From Neolentinus lepideus HHB14362 ss-1 (taxonomy: Eukaryota > Basidiomycota > Agaricomycetes > Gloeophyllales > Gloeophyllaceae), in contig KV425574.1 of NCBI GenBank assembly GCA_001632425.1, positions 227,005 to 291,004 of the forward strand: a stretch of 64,000 nt of DNA, given 5' to 3'. The stretch's first letter is position 1. The number at the start of each line of letters is the position of its first letter. Below are positions 56,579 through 64,000 of this stretch, one piece after another. The notes beneath the pieces were generated by a model, which was not told the DNA's origin, did not search any database, and saw nothing but the letters and a program-made list of their open reading frames with translations. Both the position numbers and the translations under genes were made by a program.

Positions 56579-57405
56579 ATGATGTAAGTCCAGCATGGCA
56601 TAATCTGAATGATGGAATGGTATTGACTGAACGTGTCGAAAATCAGGTGTCAGCCACTGCCATCTACTTGGCGGTTCTGGCTGGTACCACTTCTCCTTGC
56701 GTTGCTTCCCGGGGAGTTGGTTTATCTTGCAAATGCTCATGCAGCACCGTTGAACTCCATCGAAAGCAAAGTCGAACATCCTGAAACTTCGACTGCTGGT
56801 CTCGACGCATCTTCCTGCTACCCAAGTCTGGGGACAGGCATAAACGTCCGATGTATGCATATATCAGACATGGTTGCACCCGATGCAGGTACCTCGTAAG
56901 CAGCCCAGAAGCCCTGCCCATCTGCATGTGGTTGAGGATAGTTCGCAGAGCTATGGACACATCATCCGACCGCAAAGTCGCGACATTTGCGGGGGCTTTG
57001 GGTGGCACTTTTGGCGTGCTGTCTACAGCCTCCTGCATACTATCCTTGCTGATGTTCTTGCGGAAGAGACGAGAGAGGAGGGCCAGCGAGGCCCCTCAGT
57101 GCAATGCCCATGCTCACCGAGAGGACGAAGAAGACTATGACATAGATGGCATGTCGGCCAGGCCAGTTCCTACCGCGGAAGTGACACTGCACACCTTTCA
57201 TCCCTTCAACACGAGACTCCTATCAGAGCCATCATCGTCTCAGCCTCCGCCGTACACGCCCAATATACCTCTCGGGCACGATAGTACAGGTATCCAAGGA
57301 CAAGCTATAGGGTCACCCGAATCATTGCCAACGTTTGCCGAAGCGATCGCATCTCCAATCCCACCTTTACTTGCGAACCTGGGAAGACCCGCTGCGCATG
57401 CGTAG
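56579..57405 (+). CDS. Single-pass membrane protein with PPPY motif, unknown function
   Basis: Model: 56579-56583, 56647-56888, 56951-57405; 233 aa. The 5-base first exon (ATGAT, before GTAAGT) joins to make MMCQPLPSTWRFWLVPLLLA then LLPGELVYLANAHA, a convincing signal peptide. A short lumenal part with four cysteines follows (GLDASSCYPS, INVRC). The membrane helix is VATFAGALGGTFGVLSTASC then ILSLLMFL with a stop-transfer RKRRERR. The cytosolic tail is Ser/Pro-rich and has SQPPPYTPNI, a PY-type motif that could recruit a WW-domain (Rsp5-like) ubiquitin ligase. Such architecture is common in agaricomycetes but unnamed. The 5' end and the acceptor at 56950 (GCAGAG) are inferred from frame. Confidence 0.6.
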
Positions 57406-58378
57406 AGCGAAACCGGACGCAGGTTCCAGGACCTTGAAGGGAACACAGCGCAGAGTCCAGGGGGTTTCCTCACCAGCATGTCGGTACGGTGCGGTTTGCA
57501 GGCTAATTAATGACTATGTTGGTACGGTGTAGGTATCGAGAGCAAAATACGCACCTCTCACCATAGTAAAGAAGTTTAAGCAGGCCTTCCATAGCCTCTT
57601 CCAAGTCTAGCATCTGGCACCATGAGAAACCGCGTCCGCGATAATCTGGATGGCATCACTTGCCCCGTGAACGCGAAATAGGAGGTGCTGCCCTGACATA
57701 CTCACCACAGAAAAATAAACATTGCGATTATCGGTATAGAGGCTCTCACTTCGCCTGATGCTACCATTACCTGCGAAGTAACTTTTTTTGATTCCACTTT
57801 GTTGTCTCTACGTCGTAGCTGCGGAGTGACTAGACTCTTCACTGATATCATTGGCACTGATATTACTGGTATTACATTGATTTTACAGTGACGATGTAAA
57901 TCAAACTGAAAGACACCTCAATCCCGCTCACGCGTACAAATGCAAGACTTTCCGTTTCTGAGGTCCTCAGGATAGCACGTGTTCGTAGTGTCACATTGCC
58001 CGAGTCACAGTCACGCGGAGACTTCTATAGTAGATCTATCATGCACATTTACGCGAACGAGGCAGTGGAGAATGTCATTGTATAATGGTGAGCACCATTA
58101 TTTAGCTTGCACTTTTTCAAGATGTGAATTCACTTATCTCTGGTATACTCACGAAAATTGCCACTCGCAGATTTATCGCCATGATATAGTAAAGATCCAA
58201 GTTACCGCCCATCCACAGTCGCCTACTCCCAAAGGTAACAAATGTACAGAATCATCATATGACCGTCTGTGAAAAATTTCGTGACAGCAGGTCATCAACC
58301 AAAGGGTATACTGGCCACAGGAAAATGACACTTTGACTGGGGAAGGTATAGTATGACTACACGAATAATGAAGCCGAT
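57406..58378. other. Intergenic region between convergent genes
   Basis: ORFs 57979-58272 (+) and 58173-58454 (-) have no motif; the latter overlaps the SDR 3' exon in another frame. Near 57840-57890 GATAT(T/C)A(T/C)TGG-like phrases repeat. No gene is seen. Confidence 0.5.
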
Positions 58379-59212
58379 TCATGCATCCAGGAAGGCTCGA
58401 TCCGCAGCAGTGAAGTCCACATAGCCCTTGTCTTTCACAAATGTCGCAAGCCATGGGCCCTGCTTAGGATCTCGCGCAAGATTATAGAAGAACTCTGCAT
58501 GGGCATGCGCGTCAATGTCTTTGTTGACAGGTCCCCCATCGGGCGTGCGCTCATCGGCATAATAAAATCTAGAAAAATACTGTGAGCACTGGAATGAATG
58601 GCTGCCACAGATAAAGTCTCAGACGTACTTGAAGCCTTTGCTAAGGTATGCAGCAGCAGCGTTGGCTATGATATGAGCAGTGGCTGACTTGCCCGCCCCG
58701 ATGCTAGTGAAAATGAGCATCTGGCGGACGTTGAGTATATTTCCGGTGAATATGAAGGTCTTCGATGAGTCTTTAGGGAGAGACTCGAAGCCTTTGACGG
58801 CTTCCTTAGCTGCTGCGAAGGCGCTGGTCGTATTCACCGCGAGGTCTGTCTGAAAGTCCGCTACAGAAACTGAGAAAGGGTCCACCTCAGACGGGTGCCA
58901 GGAATAAGCTACGTGAAACGATTATGGTGTTTCGTGAGCACTTCTTCTAAAAGGAAATGCAACGGTGCACTCACCATTATAGACGACAACACTGGGAATT
59001 CCAAGTGCTCCCTTGACCTTTTCGAAGGTGGAGGCGACCGCGCTGGGGTCAGAGAAATCGATCTTAACGACTAGGTCTGCGGCCTTCGAGGTCTCCTCAC
59101 TAGGATTACGAGCGGCAAGCGCGACCTTGTAGCCGTGCTGAGCGAATTTGCGGGCCGCTGCTAATCCCACGCCAGGGCCTGCACCGAGAACAAGAAGGAC
59201 AGGTGAGGACAT
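58379..59212 (-). CDS. SDR-fold NAD(P)-binding oxidoreductase, atypical active site
   Basis: Exons 59212-58975, 58908-58629, 58568-58379; 235 aa. The Rossmann start is VLLVLGAGPGVGLAAARKFA with the Gly-x-x-x-Gly-x-Gly cofactor loop, then VALAARNPSE. VVVYNAYSWHP is the strand four motif, restored across an intron. FIFTGNILN and IGAGKSATAHII follow, then FKFYYADERTPDGGPVNKDI and a C-terminal WLATFVKDKGYVDF. The Lys of the usual Tyr-x-x-x-Lys pair is present but the Tyr is not, so a normal dehydrogenase reaction is doubtful. It may bind NAD(P) for another purpose or use a different proton donor. The substrate is unknown. The start ATG at 59212 is right before the glycine loop, as in the family. 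Confidence 0.85.
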
Positions 59213-59993
59213 GAGAGGTACGTTTTAGACTATTGATCTGATTTCTACAGCCCCCGCAGCAATCCAATTTATGATGTCTATCTCTATAAAGTACCGGTTG
59301 GTAAGCCCAATTTCTTAGCCCTCTTAGTCAGGCTCGTTCAAGTTAGCAATCGCAACGATTGAGTACGATTTGTAAGCTTTCGAACGACGCTTCAGTCGGT
59401 ACGCGAAACATTATAGCTGATTGCTGATGTCAAGGGTCTTATTACGGCTTACATACCTAGTGTGGCAATACCCAAGGCTGAAGGCGCAATTTCGACATCA
59501 TGAGCAAGAATCACCTACCGCAATGTGTAGGTAAGCACAGATATTCCTGACATGACTTTAAATGAGCTTGTACGAAGCGTTTCTTCGCTGCGTGTTTTAA
59601 CATGAGTGACCTGCCTCGACCAGATTAGACAGGCTTTGTTGTCTCATGCCCATTACTTCAACATTCGTACACCAAAGAACCAGAGGTTATTGCGAAGAAC
59701 CTCACGGACTGTATATCCTACATAACTCAGAGTGGAGTCAGCTTATCGTCCATACCAGGTCGAATGCGCCGCAAAAGTAAATGGATATTTCCTGAGTTAA
59801 AAGGACCGCCGTACAGAGCGTCCTAAGCGAAGTCCGGGCCACAGTCGATTGCAGGACTCAGTCCCTACATAGGGTCGTGGCCTGACTTTGGACATGATCG
59901 AAGAAAACCAATCAGTGCAAGCATATGTTCACCAGTCCTCATGATCGCAATGCATCGACAAAGATCCTGGGATGAATCCCAGTGCGACTCTCA
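59213..59993. other. Intergenic region
   Basis: Promoter of the SDR gene and 3' flank of the cupredoxin gene. No ORF, repeat or RNA gene is recognised. Confidence 0.5.
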
Positions 59994-61444
59994 TCAAGCC
60001 TCGTATCGCGGAGGATACGTTGCTGATACAGGAGAGGCGACACGACGATTTCTCGCATCAAGACTTTCCGTATGCTCCAGGCTGGATCTTGTCGCATATC
60101 CGGCGAAGATGTTTGGACTGGCGGTAGAAGGAACAGTTTCAGGCGCTTGAGAAGTTCTCGGTAATACTGATCCATCGTTCTTCAGCAATGCGACAACTTC
60201 ATGGGCAATGTCTCGAATGCTTGGTTGCGGAGCGAGTGGGCTGTATTCGTAAGGTGGTCTTGGCAGCTGTCTGGGCAATTCTGAGCTGAGCTGGTTGTTG
60301 CGCGGAGGTATCCGTTGTGGGCGATACGGGTCCGGCTGGACAAAGTGACCCTGCTGGAGGCGTTCTGGTTGCGGTCTGTTAGGCGTCAATTCCGAAGAAT
60401 AGATGCCGGTTTGCGGCTCTTTCTGTCGTATTTGCGTACTCTCGTCACCATCCGGAACATCGCGACGCGCTGATCGCTTCGCTCGATAGAGCAAGATGGC
60501 GAGGACAGTAATGATAATCACAGCTGCCACTCCGCCGACTGCGCCTCCCACGATCGGACCGACTGGTGTCTTTGAAGCGGGTTGCGGTGTTGGTGTCGGA
60601 GACGAGGATGTAGACGTAGCAAACATGATTGAGAGGGAAGAAATAGCAGAGACATCAGAGGAAGGTGTTGCAGACAGAGACAACACCGCCACCGGCGGAC
60701 TGGTTGCATAAGCTCCGACTCCCGTCAGGAATAGGGCGGGTGTGGGCTAACCATAACTATCAGTCAAATGCTAGCGTCAAGAATAAATTTGGCTAACAGA
60801 CGGGGTGCCACTGACAGCTTTCGCTGCAGATATGAAGTTATCCCATAGCGCTATCGAAGGTGGATTTATAACGCTGCTATCGTCAATTTCAAGACCAACA
60901 ACAAGACCGGGACTCGCTTACCCAGCCATGCCAGCCGCGCAATGTGAGGCCGGTGAGACGCCCTGACAGAAGTACCATATTGCTGGGAGAAATCAGAAAC
61001 GCTGCAAAATTTCATGTAGTGTCACTTACGTTGGGTATCGTCCGCAACCACAAGGTCCCAAGACAACAAGTTCGCAGAAGTGTTTATCGCAGGTCCAATT
61101 AGGCCACTGTTGAAACCACCCGGGAGGGGGATGCACGGATTTTCGTACGTAGACTGGGTCACAGTATGGTCGCTAGGTCATTGTCAGGCCAGTGAACTTG
61201 TCTATCATGCCCACAGTTACCTTGAAGTAAAAAGAAATCTGACAATGTCGCCCTTCTGGGCGGAAACGGTAGGAGGATCATAAAAACTACCAGAGGTGCC
61301 TACGGTCACCTGGGTTGCTTTAGATCAAATGTACTACCGTGTCGGAGGTGAACTGTAGCTTACCAGGTGTGTTGTTTGACTCCTGACAGCCCCAGACCAG
61401 AGAAAGAGTACCGCAAGAGAAGCTGAAGTAAGTGATGAGACCAT
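59994..61444 (-). CDS. Membrane-anchored extracellular cupredoxin-domain protein
   Basis: Exons 61444-61364, 61309-61221, 61172-61030, 60982-60922, 60876-60798, 60746-59994; 401 aa. A signal peptide (MVSSLTSASLAVLFLWSGAV) precedes a cupredoxin domain: VTVGTSGSFYDPPTVSAQKG, DHTVTQSTYENPCIPLPGGF, DTQPIWYFCQ and HCAAGMAG. The His, Cys, His and Met pattern could hold a type-1 copper, though many relatives lack copper. Then a Ser/Thr/Pro stalk, a membrane helix (VGGVAAVIIITVLAILLY), a basic stop (RAKRSARR) and a long Pro-rich cytosolic tail (RPPYEYSPLAPQPS, TYPPRYEA at the end). It belongs to the extracellular serine-rich cupredoxin group with added membrane anchor; the ligand is unknown. All phases agree, and the third intron breaks the P of TQP. 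Confidence 0.87.
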
Positions 61445-63959
61445 GAAGAATCAAGAGATAAAGAGAGTAGGAGAAACGTGAGTGCAAGTTGAGGTTGGGA
61501 CCATAGCCTGGAGGCAAATACAGCTCCTGTCAATGCACAGCCCATCACGATACATTCTGCACCTGAATATCCGTATTAACGGCGACGTTGAGCATTGGGC
61601 AGCCAAGAATAGAACAAAGGACATTCACGTAGTATAGCATCACATCAGGATGGCGGTCTCCCAGGTGTTGGCGGGATGGTTGAACGCGATTGGGTCCTGT
61701 CCCATATATTTGGGACATATGCGTGATACCGTCAAAGCACTGCGTTTTCTCGACAGAAAATTTACCTTGATATACAGGACCAGGACTCCAATCAATGATG
61801 GCGGAAGCGTAATACGAGCTGGACCAGCTATAACACCGATCGCGAGCTACCTTGTACAGGTACTACCGCTGGCAGGTGTGACATCGTGCCAGTGCGTAAG
61901 GAAACCAATGCCACATTGCGTTGCAATGCAGTACACTGTACGATCCTACCATCATCAGATTGATGCATCATCCACCGTAATCAGCGAGTGCACTGCACTT
62001 ACCCGTGGAAGACGTAGTAAACTAATAGACTGGGACCGGAAAAGCTATGAACATAGCGACAACTGAGCATTCCGTTATGGGTCCTGGTAAAACGCACGCA
62101 ATCCCACGAGCCACGATCCCTGTTATGTTCCCATCATCAGGAAAGATAAACGTGTACGGAAGAGGCCGCCGTCCGATTCGTACAACCCCGCACAGATCCA
62201 TTTCAGCCATCCCTATACTTATGTAGAGTCTCCACGCGACCAGTCCTACGTGGATTGATGCAGCTTTGATCAGCTCGACCAACAGATTGTTCCGTAGCCC
62301 GACACAGGACGAAGATAGACGAGAAACAAGAGTTTTTCACCTGCCAGTGAGAGTGACTCTGACAACATCAAGGCCGGAAAATGAAGCAGGAAAAATCTAC
62401 AGCGAGTTCCACTTTGAGAAGTAATGGGTAAGGGCACAACTGGTGTGGGCGAGTTCAAGTGTGGAGCCAATCAAGATGGTTACGATCACGTGAAATGGTA
62501 ACACGCTCATTTCCTTTTCCATTCGTCTCCTCAGCTTTAGAACGGCGTCTTATTCAAGCAACAAAGACCCGTATAGTTTCTTTTGGGGAGTTTCTGAGTG
62601 GCTCTGAACGTGGCTGACTATGTAGGACTTCCGGATCAACGCGCGCGAGTGTGGATGTGCTCTTCACCACGAGATACTCGAGGACGCGTTTTCTAGGCCA
62701 TCTTTCTTGAAACCAGTGGGAGAATATCAATCTGATACAACAGAGCTACATTTGGGCTGCGGTCGGTCCTAGGGATATCCTGAATGGGCAATATGCATAC
62801 TCGGATGAATCTCGAGTAGTGGATCGACGCGGCCTGCCTTAGACCAGAAGATTCATACTCAATGGCTCGAGTACAAGGTTGGCTTCCTCAGAAATGATCC
62901 TCATTCTTCAGACTTTGATATGAAGGAGAGGACTGAATGCCTCGTGAACATTTGGTATGGCCGATCATTGCCAATCCTGCTGCAAAGGTATGCCATGTCA
63001 TGCTGGATTTCGAATGAGCTGTTCTGCTGCTGTTGGACATCAGCGGAAAGACCGTGCGCCACTGTGCTGTAAATATGGTAGCATCGTCTGTTTGGTCAAT
63101 TGTTCACTAATCTGCTCTTGTTTTAAAGTGTGCTGCCAGGTCCGATGCCTGTGCTGTCTCCTTCGAATTTCATCGCGTTAGGTTTCTCTGGTCCATTGAC
63201 TGCCGAATACTGTAACTCCGAATCGCCGTATTTAAGTGAGGGGGTTTCCCAGGACATTCTTGCTCGGGCTATAAGTACTTGGCTGATCTTCCCTATTGAG
63301 GCCGATTTGACCCGGTGGTCTCTCTTCTATTAGCCATAGGATTGGAAAGTTGCCCCCGGCCGAAATATCGAGCAGGACCGTGTTGCGGGTGAATGTGAGA
63401 GCACGAACGGAGATGATTTGCTGTCCATCGTGCTCATTGCAGATCTGAGCTCAATAGTAGCAAATCGTCTCTCTTTGGCGCTCTTTAACACGTAGATCAT
63501 CACTGTAGGTCGCACCGATTATTCCGTTTCCAGCTATTGTTCTCAGATCCTTCTGTTCAATCCTTCCATAATATCTATACAGGAATTCCCCGCGTAGCGC
63601 AGAAATTCCACACATGACCATTGTCTACCTTCCAAGAGTGGAGCTTACTTGTCAAATGGATGGACAAGCTGTATGTAACAACGTCCAAATATCAGGTCTC
63701 CCATTGATCTGCTGCCCTCGTTCTGGATTGCTTAAAGATATAATGGCTGGGCACGCCATATCGAGGGATGGCCATCACACTCGACCAGCCCAGCTGACAG
63801 TGCTCTAGGCGTCACGTGATCTTGACGTCCAGATCAGGTCCATATCCGCACCGAATTGGTAGGCAACTCGGCCGCATCTTGCATTTGTATAAGGATGCAG
63901 AGGTGATCCATCTTATTTCTGCTCTATCCCCCTCGTCGTCTCCTCTTCTGCAGACCACC
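61445..63959. other. Gene-poor 2.5-kb region
   Basis: No gene is recognised. Minus frames around 61560-62470 contain hydrophobic pieces (GLVAWRLYISIGMAEMDL, VMLYYVNVLCSILGCPMLNV) that resemble parts of a decayed membrane protein, but no family or continuous splice model emerged. Plus ORFs at 62957-63333 have no motif. Pyrimidine-rich DNA at 63910-63955 precedes the next start. Confidence 0.45.
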
Positions 63960-64000
63960 ATGACCTCTACTATCGATCCCGCCAACATTGGGAAACCAAA
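63960..64000 (+). CDS. Start of a gene truncated by the window edge
   Basis: ATG at 63960 follows a pyrimidine-rich leader and opens MTSTIDPANIGKP before the window ends. Product unknown. Called from start context only. Confidence 0.4.
   Translation, partial: MTSTIDPANIGKP

Noticed and set aside
61560..62470. Decayed pheromone-receptor-like membrane gene on the minus strand
   Set aside because: Hydrophobic pieces are present but no STE3 motif or consistent frame could be built.
1..64000. CRISPR arrays, operons or a prokaryotic defence system
   Set aside because: Dense spliceosomal introns and eukaryotic gene content throughout; no spaced repeat arrays of that kind.

Overview
The window is nuclear DNA of a filamentous basidiomycete, most likely an agaricomycete. 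Almost every gene is cut by many short introns of about 48 to 65 bases with fungal GT...AG ends. The content also fits: HGDLTG-type TKL kinases, a heme-thiolate peroxidase, an extracellular cupredoxin with a membrane anchor, F-box-like proteins, a GH78-type glycosidase and a STE12 that carries C2H2 fingers. The species cannot be read from the sequence. I rebuilt splice models by hand, requiring reading frame, splice signals and family motifs to agree.

0-12 kb: 3' end of a COQ8-type kinase (+), the phospholipid methyltransferase OPI3 (-), a TKL protein kinase (+), the ubiquitin-conjugating enzyme UBE2S (-), a TA-flanked MITE, the DUG3 glutathione amidotransferase (-), a mitochondrial RRM protein (+) and a second, broken TKL kinase (+). 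12-27 kb: a secreted GH78-type glycosidase (+), a decayed HNH-nuclease gene (-) lying before a relic of the glycosidase 3' end, an OTU protease (-), a conserved protein of unknown function (-), an F-box-like protein (-) and the 20-exon GPI-anchor enzyme MCD4/PIG-N (-).

27-44 kb: a single-exon F-box-like gene (+), SRP9 (-) divergent from a mitochondrial 2-oxodicarboxylate carrier (+) with 5- and 7-base exons, a small F-box-like gene (+), a heme-thiolate peroxidase (+), two tandem AAAP amino-acid transporters (-) and an Fmp46-like thioredoxin-fold protein (+). 44-50 kb is a gene-poor stretch with a pogo/Fot1-like MITE and a short tandem duplication.

50-64 kb: STE12 (+), the ESCRT-II subunit VPS36 (+), a small single-pass membrane protein (+), an SDR-fold oxidoreductase (-), a membrane-anchored cupredoxin protein (-) and the first codons of a gene running off the end (+). 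There are no operons and no prokaryotic system. The genes are mostly independent housekeeping and membrane-trafficking genes with accessory genes between them. The least ordinary items are the pseudokinase, the GH78/HNH/relic arrangement, the microexons and GC-AG introns, and the two MITEs.
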